From Paracyclopina nana (Eukaryota; Arthropoda; Copepoda; Cyclopoida; Cyclopettidae), in contig JAGUCH010000002.1 of assembly GCA_019096065.1 (NCBI GenBank), positions 1,748,501 to 1,812,500 on the forward strand: a DNA stretch of 64,000 bases, read 5' to 3'. Below are positions 23,203-35,246 of the stretch, piece after piece. The notes beneath the pieces are model-generated. The model did no database searches and had not been told where the DNA came from. It was given only the letters and a program-made list of their open reading frames with translations. A program made the translations under genes and the position numbers. How positions within the stretch are numbered: position 1 is the stretch's first letter; every line of letters starts with the position of its first letter.

Positions 23203-25691
23203 ATGCAGCTTTTCATCATTTTATTGGCACTTTTGATACGTCATGTGCTTGGTGACTGTTTTGTTATCGAGGAAGCCAGCAAGGTGGAGAAAAAGTGTGT
23301 GTTCCCCTTTGTCCTTACCAATGATGAGGTGACAGTGAGCTACAATTCTTGTGTTACAATTATTGACCCTCAGAAAAGGCCTTGGTGCTCCACAAAGGTA
23401 AACTCATTCATGCTTACTAAATAGCATGCATAACTTTGTCAATATGTGTACAGACTGTCCCCCAGTTATCCGAGTAAATAGAATCAGCAGATCGGGCTCC
23501 AAGTCTAGCTAAGCTAATGCCTTAGAAATATAGGCTCGATTTGCCTCAATGCTCTTGGGTGAAGGTGGGACAACCTGCACTATGTATAATACAAAGGATA
23601 GCATCGAAAATCTTTGCTTGTTGGGATATTCCCTGAGTTGTGGTTTCATCAATTTGTCAGAGCCTTGAGATGGAAGTGATAAATGGTACTTGTAAAAAAG
23701 TTGTGAGAGGAGAAAAGATATTCCACAAAAGGCGAAGAACAACGCAAAACCCAAACCTTTTAGCTGGCTTTCTGCCATTAAAAAAAAGTTTTGCTTCTAA
23801 GCAGGGATTTTTCCACTACAATAGCTTACGTACTATGCTCACAGCTAATCTTTTGCTATATATTGCTCCTCATATGGCTAGGAAGCCTTATAAGCATTGA
23901 ATTATCTAATTAATCATTCTTATAGCGGGATACGCTCCATTAGCATTATTCTCAGTCGCACAATCAGATATTATACGCTTTTGTGCTCAAAAAAAGGGAG
24001 CAAGTTTTTGCTTCACTGGTCTTTTTTCACTCCCATTTCAGACAATCGATGGAACACATCAGAAAGGCCATTGGGGATATTGTGATACTGGAAGAGGGGA
24101 TTGCCCTGGCACGAGCCTTGGAAAGAACATAAACACCATTATAGCTTCTGCCTGTATGCAACGTCCAACTTTCCATATTTTATCTCTTTGAAAAAAAAAA
24201 CCACTTTATTCTCCTTTAGCCCGAGGGAAAAATTGCCCTTGCCTGCCATTGAGCAGTTGTCAGTGGGCCGTCGAATTAACCAACACTTTGACCATTTTGC
24301 CTCCAAATGACTCTGGGAGACGAAAAGCACTGGCCTTTTTGAGGTCTCAAGTTTGCGACTCTGACAGCAAAACACTCAAATGTTGCTCCTCGTTGTTTGA
24401 TGCTGATAGCAGCAACCAAGATATTAAGGTTTTCAGAATTAATGAGCAGAGGTATTTTTTTCAAAGAGGAATGTGACTTTTTTCGTTTCCCGAAAGAAAC
24501 TTGGCATTTGGAAGCCCTCCGAGGCCAAAGGGGAATGTGGATCAAGGCTAATCACTGGAAACATCGTGGGAGGAAAAGTGGCAAAGCTGGGCGAATTTCC
24601 TTTCATGGCTCTTTTGGGATACGAGACAAAAGGGCAAATTTACTACTTATGCGGTGGAAGCATCATCAATGCCAAATACATCCTCACAGCAGCCCATTGC
24701 TCCACTGACGAAAGACCAATCAAGTAATAATGCATAGTATTTTTTAATTACTCAGAGCCAAATTAATTCAGGGAAGTTTTGGTTGGAGAGCACACACTGG
24801 GCCAGGATCCGGATTGCAAGGGCTCATTTTGCCTGCCTCTGCCACAGAAGCTCAGCGTGGAATCTGTGAGAGCACATGAAAGGTGGAACCCTCAGGAATT
24901 CCGGAAGGGATATGATTTGGCTCTGGTTCGAGTCAGGGAAACCATTCAAATGTTTGTATGTGGCTAAACAGCAATTATCACATCAAGCCATTCTAAGTGT
25001 TGTATCAAAGGGGAATAACGATGGGGTAAATGCGTATGTGGCCCCAGTGTGTTTATCCTGGAATGTTGGGCTTCCGGGGAGATCTGCGAAAGTCAATGAT
25101 TCACTCACAGTTACCGGGTGGGGCAGAGTCACCAATGACCAAAAAGAAACCAGCAAGGTGAATGCTTTAACTTTTTATAGTTTATATTAAATAAGCAAAA
25201 CAATTGAAATCCGCCAAAAATTGGCAGTAAAATGCTCCGCTCAAATAATCCGAGTCGGCAACGCACCACTTTTCCGACTCGGACGCCCAACCAGTAATTT
25301 TTTATATTTAATGTTTTAGAGCTACAGGGAATATTCAGCAGCTTCCAGAACTTTGCAGAAAGTTGATATTCCAATAGTCAGTGCTATTACTTGCAAGAAA
25401 ACATATCCTACCTTGACTGAGTCGATTCAAATTTGCGCTGGTGGGAATTCAGGTGCGATCATTCCTTTTTCGAGTTTATTATTGAATGACAAGGTGGTTT
25501 TTTTGTCAGGTCAAGATTCATGTGGAGGAGACTCTGGAGGACCTCTGTCATTTCGAGTGGGTCCTGGAGATTCGTGGTACCAAGTTGGCATAGTGAGCTA
25601 TGGACCCAAATTGTGTGGCAGCGGAGTTCCAGGCGTGTACACCAAAGTCGCAGCCTTCATTGATTGGATTGATGAAAATTTACTGCCTTAA
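23203..25691 (+). CDS. FN2 + CLIP-domain serine protease
   Basis: A secreted trypsin-like zymogen of the type that works in arthropod clotting, melanisation or Toll cascades. Exons are 23203-23397, 24042-24153, 24220-24428, 24497-24723, 24772-24955, 25011-25157, 25320-25452 and 25510-25691, giving 462 residues. Order: signal peptide (QLFIILLALLIRHVLGDC); a fibronectin type II-like module with KCVFPFV, RPWCSTK and HWGYCDTG; a CLIP-like six-Cys module (NCPCLPLSSC, a single Cys, then CC); a linker; and the catalytic domain. Catalytic residues are His in LTAAHC, Asp in YDLALV and Ser in CGGDSGGPL. The mature domain begins IVGG, but the preceding residue is Asn instead of Arg/Lys. The exon 2 donor is my choice between two in-frame options. 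Intron 25453-25509 is in frame and stop-free. Confidence 0.85.
25226..25295 (+). repeat. Short interspersed repeat, copy 3
   Basis: It lies in the protease intron 25158-25319. Its two halves ATCCGAGTCGG and CCGACTCGGA pair as a stem of about 10 bp, the clearest hairpin in the family. Confidence 0.75.
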
Positions 25692-26566
25692 AAAAATGTC
25701 GAACTATTGCACTCTCAAGAAAACGAAATCTGGAGGAAAAAGCCTCAAATAGCAACTTTTTGGGAATTGCGTTACCTTGATGCAATTTCAATCGGTTCAT
25801 TTCGTCAAGAATTTATTATTAAAGTAGACTCGGAGTTTTTGCTCGTAGCGGAAATTCCCAAAATCTCTTCTATGAGGTTTTAATCGAGCGGGGAGCGTGC
25901 AAATTGCCTCAAAAAGGTCGCCATTTCCCGTCATTAACCATCATAAGGCTCAGCCTCTTAGCATTTTTTTAAAATTTCTTAAAATGAATTAAATGCCAAT
26001 TTCAAAAATACTAATCATTTAACTAATTGATTTGATAACATATTAATTTTTAAGTGAAAAATACTTTTTCTGCATAAATTAATTTTCTCATGAAATCTAA
26101 ATAAGAAATTATTTAATTATGGTTCTTAAAAAATTAAAATAATAATCCGGCTAATTTACTAAGCCTCTGTTTCATGCGCGCGCGCAGATAATAAAGTGAG
26201 GAGGGAGGTTGCGTGACTCGAAAGAAATCCTTGCGCTCCAACACTGAGCCCTCATCAGATTGCCTGCAGCGAGTCGTGGTGGTGGTGCTCCATAGGTGAG
26301 CTGAAGAAGATAGCGTCTTTTGGTGCTGCTACCTGTTTGCATCTACATTTACTATCGGCGTCCCTGCCAATCCTGCCCACCAAGGAAACTGCCCCAAAAC
26401 TGCTGCCAAATCTCCGCTAGCTTTGTCTGGCATCAAATCAGCGCAATTTTCAAGCAGCCATGTGACAAAGGCCATAGCCTCACAGCAGTGCCCAAGTGTG
26501 TGCCCAAAATTCAAAATGCCAGTGAAATTTCACCCTAGAAGATAATTGGACGTTCTACCGTAGAAA
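25692..26566. other. Intergenic; probable NKAIN 5' region
   Basis: AT-rich up to about 26160, then a GC-richer stretch with GCGCGCGC near 26176 and a Cys-rich chance open frame at 26320-26538. The latter half is probably the promoter and 5' untranslated region of NKAIN. No TATA box stands out. Confidence 0.45.
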
Positions 26567-29069
26567 ATGCCTTCGTGCAGTGGCCGCAACCTTTTGTATG
26601 GCTTTATGGCCTTGCAGCTGCTTTCTACTCTGGAGCGGCAGGTGTTCGATTTCATGGGCTACATGTGGGTGCCCATACTGGCCAACTTCCTGCACACTGT
26701 GATTGTCATCCTGGGTATCTTTGGGGTGTACCAGTACACCTCAAAGCACCTGATGACCTACCTGAGTTGGAACTTCATTTGGAGCGCCTTCAACGCCTTC
26801 ATCATCTGCTACTACCTCGAGGTGGGCGGCCTTGATACCAAGACTGACCTTTTGGCCTTTGGCACCGGATCCTACTCCTGGTGGATGGTGAATGGCCTTG
26901 GCTGCCAGGCTGAATTTTTCCCAGCCAATGAGACAGCTCTGGACTTGGCCTTTGGCGAGCCCCAGCCCAAAACGTACCGGCCCCTGCGGCCTTCCAAGGT
27001 CGTGGGTTGCCTCATTAGCTTCGAATATGTCGAAGTGATCCATGCTGGCATCCAAATTGGCCTTGCTGTGATGGCCGTGATTTTTGGCGTGCCTTTGGCT
27101 CATTATCTAGTGACTGTTGTAGAGCCCAAGTACCGCAAGGCCAAAAAAGGCCAGAAAAGGCCGCTGGAGAACGGCCACGCCATGTACAGCATTGAGTACA
27201 GCCAGGTGAACGAGACGATCAACAATACGCAAGAAACGGACTTTTATGCCAATGTTGAAGGCCAGGCTGTGGCCAATGGGGAAGTAAGGCCGCATATGAC
27301 CCCGCGAAGGGTGAAAAGGCGCTCGTATACAAGGTCGAGTGCGCGGTCAGCTTCGAAAGCCTTGAAAAAGGAGACATCAACGCATCGGCAAAGTGGTCGG
27401 AGTGTGCGGAGCGCAGCCGGAGCCTTGGGAGCCTCCATGAAGGCCACAGCCAAGGTTGTCAATCCTGTGACAAGGCTGATGCAGGAGACTGACACGCATC
27501 CTGTCATCAACGACTCTTCGACCTCCAATGACGATGGGAGGACCAACGTTGAAAGGTACCAATTAATCTGCGTACTAATTAGGTGTCCAAGTTTGCCGAC
27601 TCGGATCAGTTGAGCAGATTTCACTAGTTGGAAAAATAATAGTTTTATTATGGCAAAAATATCTGAGATTTTCCAGCATTTTGTACATTTTACCATTTTA
27701 CTAAAACGTATCCATAAACAATAATTTTGTGCTTTTTGCAGGTATGGACAGGTTAATCCAGGGTACGTGAGTTCAAGGCCGAATTCGCTGTACAATGGGC
27801 CTCAAAGTATCACTGACTACGAGGCCTCAAGGCCACCCTCCGCCCTCACTTCTTACTCCAATTTTCACGGCCAACGAAGGCCAATGGCAGGAGCCCCTGG
27901 CCCAAATCAGCTGACGCAGGAGTCGTTTAACCAGTACAACAATCATGCCGGAGGCGCAGCCGCCATTGGAGCTACTGCTAATCATCATAACGCGAGCTTT
28001 GATGATGATTTGCCACCTCCACCTCCACCTTTGTCCAGCTCACCTTCTTTTGCACATCGTCAGGTGCAAAACGAGAACGACACTGACAACAACTCCAGCA
28101 TCACCACAGACACCACAGCACAAGTATATTCATCTTTTTAATTAGGCCCATTAATTGTCTGCTAATGTTTAACATGATTTTTACAGATGCCTGTGCCACT
28201 GCAGAGGCAAATACCAAATACGAGGCGTAACGAGTACGTCAATATGCCAGTCAATTCGCATCCAATGATGCCAGCGCAAAAAAATAGCAATAATGGCAAC
28301 CATGACTTACAAAGCCTCTCTTCAGCCAGTCCAGACTTGTCAAATCACATTCCAGCTCACAACTATGCCAACATGCCAGTCAACAAAAACCCCATGCCTC
28401 CACCCAGGAGCGAGGATACTGGCAGAACTAGGCCTCAATTTAGCAAGGCATATCAGCAGCAAGAAGAGCCTCTGGGCTATAATGACACCCAAACGTTACG
28501 AGCTGACCAAAGGCTCTCTTTCCAACAGAACAAGGACATTCTGTTAAGTGATGAAACGGACGCTTCCAAGCCTCAAAATCAGCAGTATAGACAGGTGCAT
28601 CTGGACTATGGCATGATGTCTCAAAGTCAGCCCAAAGCTGAGCCTCAGCAGGCTTCCAGGGTGCCAACAGGCCATATGAGGAGAGACCGAGCTAGTTTGA
28701 GAGCCAAGCATAGGCAAGAGATGGAGCAAGCCAAAAATCAGGTAAAATTTAAAAGACTACCCAAAAGTTGCGGAAACGGCCACCAGGCGAGAAATTGGCG
28801 CTTCTATAGAGCCTCATAGTAAAAGATCTATTTTTTTCGCGCAGAAAATGCAACAACCAATCCGGAGTAACTACGGAAATCCAGAAGAGGACGAATATGG
28901 GTTTTCCAAGGGCGGCGGAGCTGAAGCCTTGCCCAATGGCCACAGTGGGCATAACGGCAACAACGATGACAAGTGGTATTTGCACGACAGCATGCGGCCC
29001 GTGGGCGCGCCCAGCCACGGTGGCAATTGCAAGTGTTACAGATGCCAGAGGAAGCTCACGGCAATTTAG
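26567..29069 (+). CDS. NKAIN: NKAIN, Na,K-ATPase-interacting membrane protein
   Basis: A four-pass membrane protein that binds the beta subunit of the sodium pump and is enriched in the nervous system. Exons are 26567-27555, 27742-28123, 28187-28741 and 28845-29069, giving 716 residues. The conserved core is residues 1-210, with LLSTLERQVFDFMGYMW, PILANFLHTVIVILGIFG and NAFIICYYLEVGGL all visible. A long low-complexity tail follows, with a poly-Pro run, two NMPVN motifs and a C-terminal Cys pair (CKCYRC). Vertebrate NKAINs stop near 210 residues; the long tail is an arthropod trait. The whole four-helix core sits in one exon. A polyadenylation signal lies at 29117-29122, only a few bases from that of the convergent vein-like gene. 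Confidence 0.92.
27573..27630 (-). repeat. Short interspersed repeat, copy 4 (shortened)
   Basis: It lies in NKAIN intron 1. It keeps both ends and the GCCGACTCGGAT core half, but the central part is deleted relative to other copies. Confidence 0.65.
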
Positions 29070-29116
29070 TAGCTATTATAGTAAATGAGGCATTCAGAGC
29101 GATCTCGTGTTACGTC

Positions 29117-29134
29117 AATAAATAGTATTTTATT
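29117..29134. terminator. Opposed polyadenylation signals of NKAIN and vein-like gene
   Basis: AATAAA on + at 29117-29122 (NKAIN) and AATAAA on - at 29134-29129 (vein-like) are 6 bases apart. Stop codons of the two genes are 128 bp apart. Mature 3' ends must overlap by some tens of bases. Confidence 0.75.
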
Positions 29135-29197
29135 AGAGATCATCAATGACGAAATTGATGAGATCATTTCTTCATATAATTACTATAACATTACATT

Positions 29198-32039
29198 CTA
29201 GCAGGGGTAATGAGTGAGACCCAGCACGCATTTCGAGGAGGTGTGACGCCGTAGCAGCACGTTTCGGTGATCCACCCCTTTGTATTCGCACCTCTGACCG
29301 TAGAAGCCGGCTGCGCACCTGCAAGAAATATCAACTTTTTTGATGCTCAGATGTGCAGCAGAAATGGCTTACTCGCAGCTAAGCTCGCCAATGGCTTGGA
29401 AGAAACGACAAGTGCCTCCATTAAGGCAAAACGTGTCCATTGGGCATTGCTGACCGTCCATGATCGAAGATGCTGAATCGGGAGCTGCAAATTGATAAAA
29501 ATTGAAATATGAGCCTAATTAATCTTTTTATGCTTGATTTGAGCGGAGCGAGACGAGCTGATGAAGGCTGTGAAGCTGGGCGAAAATTGCACAATCACTC
29601 ATTTTTTCGGCAAAGCGCAACCCAATGGAATGATATATTTTTTTTTAAATTTCCAAAGTTATTTAATGGAATAGGTTTTTTAGCGCTCCTAGGACAAGTA
29701 ATGAGCTCCGCTCAAATTATCCTAGTCGGCAAAGCTTGGACACCTAAGTAGTACACAAACATATATGGCACCTTTCCAAATCTGCCACGTCCGAAGATTT
29801 GTTCTTTGCCTCATAAACACAGCTATATACTACTTTCTAAGGAGACAGTCAGTCTGCAAACTTACTACACTTCATTTAACGCAAAACTCCATTTTTCTTG
29901 GCACACATTCGCCTAACCTAGATTCCCATGCACGTAGTAAGTACACAGGCGACTAGCTACTGAAAAAAAAGTTTCAGGCCTATCCTAGCTTACTTAATTT
30001 TTTGTAATTATCTCAAAAAATGGCTTGAATCTTGGAAATGTGCTATAGATATGACTTTTGCCCTTTTGCAAAGTGTTTACTCTTGCTGTGGTCCATGGGC
30101 ATTTTGGAGCATGCACACGTATGAAAATGTCCTCGTTTCACGCGATATTCCGGCCGGCTTTCAAATCTGCTTGTGGGTAAAAAATGAGGAAAAGCAGGTC
30201 TAGCTACATACACCATGTGTAAGACTCAAAATTAATGATGCTTACGTTTGAGTTTTCGCCTTTTCGCTAACGTAACAGCATAAGTGGCCAAAGCGTAGCC
30301 TCGCGAATTCCTGCACTCGTACTGGCCAACATCTTCAGGCTGGAAGTGTCTGATTTTGAGCACAGAATTGGACCTGAAATTATGATGATCATAAATTTCC
30401 CAAATGGCCTGTTTACGAGCCCTAATTGAGCCGCAGAGACTTGCATATGGAAAAAGGGCATTTTTTTGCAATTGAAAAAATTGACCTGATTATTGCATGC
30501 TATAAACAGCAATAATTTTGCAGAGTGGCCCAAATTTGGTTGGCAACAAGCTTTACCTTTTGTTCTTGAAGATCGACATATTTGGTGAATTCTGCAACTG
30601 CCGGCCATTTTTGAACCAATAATGCTGGCCAAATTGTGCCTTGGTGTGCGGTCGCCGTTTCTCAGCAGCCGAAATTTGACAATTGAGACGCACCATTTTT
30701 TGCCCGAGCTCCACGGCTCGCCTTCGCACTTGGCTCGAATCTTTACGAAGAGAAATGAGAAAGATGTCAAAGACGCACAAAAGGGCAATTTTTCCCCCTT
30801 CATAATTGAGGAAAAGTCGCGAAAAACCCATAATCATTCCAATAATCTCAGACACTGTGCTCATATTGCGACATGAGATAAAGGCAAGCATGGCAGAGCC
30901 TTGCAATTCACATCGTAAAATCGGCGTTAAGGCTTGCCAACCATTCAGAAATTGCAAGCTGGAAATTTTTGCTCAAAAGAAAACAATTGCTCCATAAAAA
31001 CTTTAAGAGTCGTGCATAAAAAAGATAGGCCTAAATAGGCAAGTTTCCTTTTTCCCCTCAATTCTTCCAAAAACAAAATGCACATGTCCCTATACCATCC
31101 TCAACCACGTACTTTGGAGACATAGCATACGTGAAAAATGCCACAAAAAGCAGGCAAAATGTCACTGCAATAATGTCGCAATTAAACGTCGCACGTGGAC
31201 CAGAGCAGTACATTTAGATGAGAGTACCTCGTTCTCAACAACAGCTGACCTTTTTAGAGAAAAAAAAATCACTAATGTACAGCTCAAACTACAGCTCCGA
31301 TCGGCCCAAAGATTTGAGGCGTTCGTGGTTTCTCGGTAAAATTACCTAACACCAAATAGCATAGCATAATACATCAACATTAGCCTGTTTTGGGGAACTG
31401 AGTTTTGAGAACGTTCTTCTCATCAAAATCTACTGCAGCTGCGAAGTTCCGCCAATCCGGCCGTCGGCCGTGCAGCCCGTGCACGCCAAGACCACTGGCG
31501 CCACCTAGGTCAAAACAGTGAAAACTACCTTGCAGCAGAGATTTCGCATGCTTGTTCTGATGACAATACTGATGTAGCTCTCGACATAGCGCCTTTTTGA
31601 GCGCCTTTTTCGCCCTTCGCGTCCGCCTGAGCGGCGAAACGATGGGCTCAAGGCGGCCAAATGCTTGGCTCTCTGTGACAAAAAGCAAAAAGTGTCTGAT
31701 GCGGCCCAAATTGGCGGGCATCTTCTTGGGGCAGGGCTCACTTTGCTGCGAAATAAAGTCCAGCTTCAAGTAGGAATTATGGATGAGCTGATTGGATTTC
31801 TGGACATCTTCTTCGCTCGTCTTCCACACTTTGCGCACTTTGAAGGTCACGTGGAAGGTTGGGCCGAGGTCGATTTGGCTGTGCGAGACCACCGTGGCCT
31901 CCACAATGGTGGGAGAAAGGTGCACGAGGTCCCGAAGCGACCACTGTGGACACGAAGATGCGGCAGTCGCGAAAATTATTTGCACCGCCATCAAAAGTGC
32001 GAGCGCACTTGAATAATGATGCAAAGTTTGGCTCGGCAT
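29198..32039 (-). CDS. vn: Vein/neuregulin-like EGF receptor ligand
   Basis: A secreted EGFR ligand with one Ig and one EGF domain, the defining layout of Drosophila vein. Exons are 32039-31529, 30740-30557, 30373-30246, 29484-29373 and 29318-29198, giving 351 residues (Drosophila vein 623). Residues 1-27 form a signal peptide. An N-terminal conserved region with TIVEATVVS and FHVTFKVRKVWK follows. The I-set Ig domain spans exons 2-3: Cys in VRLNCQI, Trp in HYWFKNGRQL, and the closing DVGQYECRN. The EGF domain spans the exon 4-5 junction: CPMDTFCLNGGTC, then CECAAGFYGQRCE, with all six Cys present. There is no membrane helix after the EGF, so it is constitutively secreted as in vein. The short Cys-containing C-terminus has no counterpart I recognise. 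Confidence 0.9.
29700..29752 (+). repeat. Short interspersed repeat, copy 5
   Basis: It lies in the vein-like intron 29485-30245. A half copy with the TTTGAGCGGAGC core lies about 160 bp away near 29537 in the opposite orientation, so the pair could fold together. Confidence 0.7.
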
Positions 32040-32654
32040 CTTGGGCTCTATCCCATGTTCTCATATTTTTTCCGATACACTTTGGGAAAAAGCACGTGTG
32101 CGCACCTCTTCGAACCTGGTAAAAGATAGCAGTAGGCCACTACTATATTATACACATTATATACGTTGTGTGTGCATGCGCAACTCGACGTACAAAATGC
32201 GCTCTCGCCAAAATCATGACAAAAGCTCGTACACTGTGGTGACGCGACACGCGCAATTTTCTTCGACTGCTCCGATTTGAAGATGCGCGAAAAAGCACTC
32301 AATATTTAGGTGACTTTTGTGGATACACGTCATTAAGGAGATAAGAAATCATGAATGTATCGAAGAATTCGCACCTGAAAGTGGGACAACTACAGCGTTG
32401 CGAAATAGCGATAAAAACGATTTTTACTGCGCGTTCTCAGAATTCGCAGGGGGATTAGAAGAAGCAATTTTCCTTGTAGGTCACTCATTGCTAATTGCCA
32501 TAGATTTAGCCCTAAAAATTGAATTCGTCTTTTTCGCATTCAAATCGTTGTAAATATGGCCAAAAATGGATGAAAACCAAGCTGATTGTGATATTTTAGG
32601 GAAGATTCATTCTTAGTGTAGAGATGGAAACGTTTTATTGTGAGCTTGTCTCGG

Positions 32655-33027
32655 CAGAGGGCGCGCGCGAACGCTTTTTAAAATTAGGAAAAACTCATGC
32701 CTAATTTGCTTCTCTGAAAGAATGCAGTTCATTTATTACCTTTGAATGGATGATACAATACATTGCATTTATCCAAATTTACTAAAGAATGCCATCTTCT
32801 TTGCTCAAAAATGCGTTATATACATTTGCTAAGGTTTTTACTCTATTTTGAATTCAAAGGACTTTTAAGATGCAATCATTGCAATTTTTGTAAATACTTT
32901 GTAGTATAGCTATCATTCTCTTGGCATTCCTACAGATCATATTAATCTTTCGCCTTTTACTAAAGATTACTGTGTAAGAGTGCATCAACATGAGGTACAT
33001 AGATTTATGTTGCTTTCTCTTGAAAGC
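32655..33027 (+). ncRNA. Structured RNA-like unit, copy 1 of 4
   Basis: It starts at a CAGAGGGCG box (32655) and ends at a small hairpin. Helix A pairs 32924-32934 (GCATTCCTACA) with 32973-32983 (TGTAAGAGTGC), with one mismatch. Inside it an 8-bp helix B (32943-32950 with 32962-32969) closes the invariant 11-nt loop CGCCTTTTACT. Helix C pairs 33012-33017 with 33022-33027. Sequence outside these islands is not conserved between copies. I do not recognise the family. Transcription is not shown by the sequence. Confidence 0.6.
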
Positions 33028-33060
33028 TTTATTCAAAATTAAAGCGTTAAGCGTTATCCT

Positions 33061-33784
33061 TATACAGTCTGTCCTGTAGATTTCTTTACACTTTGAAATC
33101 AATAGTTTGTGTTACAAATTCGGGAAATATTAGACACAATGGATATCATTGGAAAGCTCGAATCTTTTGCCATCTTTGTTTGCTTCAATGGATAAAAGAA
33201 ATTAAAAGTAAAAAAATGAGAAAACTTAATTTTCCTGAGGTACCCTTAATTTTTCTCCCAAAAAAGAAAATTTGCCAAAACCGGCTATAATTGACCAAAT
33301 TTTCAGCTAAGCTAATCCTGGCTATTTTTTTGACATTTTTTCATGAAAAAAAATCTTGCAGCATTGTGCTGGCTCATCAGAAAGGTGGATGATTGGAAAG
33401 GATATTTTTCAGTAAAAAAAAAGACAATAAGGCCACTGACTACTAAAAAAGTTTCAAAATTAGTTTTTTAAACTGGAGCACTGGATTTTTTGTTTTTGAA
33501 GATCAAATGTTTAACCAATTTTATGTGAAATTAAAAAAATAATTTTTTGTGAATGTGACTTTTCATCAAAAAAATCAGTGAAAATGGGCGTGAATTTGGA
33601 GTAACTATCAATTTTGTGGTCTAAATCAGAATTTGAATTAATACTTTTTATAAATCTCAAAACTAAAAAAGATGGCTTAAGTTTCAAGCTTTCCAACAGT
33701 ATCCATTGCGTCGAGTGTTTCCAGAAGTTTTAACACAAAATTTTGATTTCAAAGTGTACAGAAATCTACGGGACAGACTGTATA
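33061..33784. mobile_element. Foldback element with long terminal inverted repeats (Tc1-like ends)
   Basis: The ends are TATACAGTCTGTCC and its complement. Arms of about 200 bp are alignable: 33061-33100 against 33745-33784 is nearly perfect, and similarity continues inward through the word AATGGAT and beyond. CAGT ends flanked by TA suggest a Tc1/mariner-derived non-autonomous element. No transposase frame is present. Confidence 0.75.
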
Positions 33785-33910
33785 GTAATAGTTTAAAGTG
33801 TTTACTATTAAATTGATATTTGTAGGCGTATTACGGCCAATGCAAGTATTTAGAAGCAATAGATAATTTTTGAATTTTTGATTACACATTTAGGTGATCG
33901 CAAGTTCGCA

Positions 33911-34443
33911 ACCCTAACCTAAATGAATTCTACCACCCCAACATGTATATATTTTCTGAAAGGCCTTTCATGATGGTTTCAGAGGTGCAAATGCCTAATT
34001 CAATTTCAGGTGCACTAAATAAGAATTTGAAAAACTGCTGCCCCTTCACCAGCTCATTTTTTTGAGAAAAATTGTGCAAAATAGATCAACCCTAAAATTC
34101 GAAACTGCAGAAAAAATCCACTGTTCATGCGATACCTGTTAATTTTGGTATTAACTAGGTGACATCACTCTACTATACTTTTTGCAACATTTTTTATCTT
34201 GTTACACAATGTATGAAGTGAATTTTTGCCAAAAAATTGCTTGGTCCCTTTGAACTTTCAATTTTTTAAGGGGTCATTGAAGTAACATATTTCAAAATAA
34301 CTGAAGGTTTAGGCAGGAGTTGTTTTATTTAAATCTTATGTAGTGATAGACGCCGGAAATTGATTTAACAATTTTATGTATCCTTAGAGGTTTCAAAAAA
34401 ATATTAGTGGTTGGGGTGGTCGAATTCATCTCTGTTAGGGTGG
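33911..34443. mobile_element. Foldback element 2
   Basis: Inverted arms ACCCTAAC..ATGAATTC.ACCACCCCAAC at 33911-33944 and its complement at about 34410-34443, with weaker similarity outside. Element borders are uncertain. No coding capacity. Confidence 0.55.
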
Positions 34444-34628
34444 CTACCACCACATGCATATTGTGTGTTATAATAGCAAAAAGTAAAAAGTTCATCAATA
34501 CTAGAAATATAATGTATACTCAAATTTTGCCAATTGCAATTTAATTGACTCTGGGTGAGTACTGAGTTGAGTAAGGTTGTTGGATGTCTTTAAAACAAAT
34601 CGAAACGATTTTTGCGAGTCAATCTTGA

Positions 34629-34988
34629 CAGAGGGCGTGCGCGACAATTTTATTGGAGATTGCTGAAATTCAGAGCAAAGTTAAATCAAAAAGTAAAAAC
34701 TTTGCTTAACTATGAAGAACTTAAATCGCCAGAAAGTAAACATTATTTCAACATTGAATATTTAAAGTCCCCATCTACAATGAAAGTTTTTTCACGAAAA
34801 AAAACTTTCTTTTTCTTCAAAAGCTTTTTGGAATGCTGTAAGCGAACAATCACCTAAGTTTGAAATTATCTCTTATAATCAGAGCATTCTTACAAAAACA
34901 TATAAATCTTTCGCCTTTTACTAAAGATTTCTGTGTAAGAGTGTACTATCATGAATTAAGTAATTTATTCGGCTCCTTTCTTCGGAGC
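34629..34988 (+). ncRNA. Structured RNA-like unit, copy 2 of 4
   Basis: The CAGAGGGCG box is at 34629. Helix A is 34884-34894 with 34934-34944 (complete, with two G-U pairs). Helix B is 34904-34911 with 34923-34930 around the invariant loop. Helix C is 34972-34976 with 34984-34988 (GCTCC/GGAGC). The distance from helix B to helix C is 42 nt, as in the other copies. Confidence 0.6.
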
Positions 34989-35246
34989 TTTAAGCCAATT
35001 TCCCTAGTAACACATCGAATGTTTGTATATACACAACTCTCATTTAACAATGTTAACTGTATTAAATGAAATTGTACATAAAATTCAGATTAATGCAATA
35101 AATGCATAAATGGCAAATAAAGACGATCTAAAAGACTAGACATGGTTCACATGCTTATAATATCTGATATTTTGTCAAAATATCAGAGCGAAATACTGAG
35201 AAACTGAGAATTTAGATTCTGTTATTGGATGGCTTTTGGTACCAAA

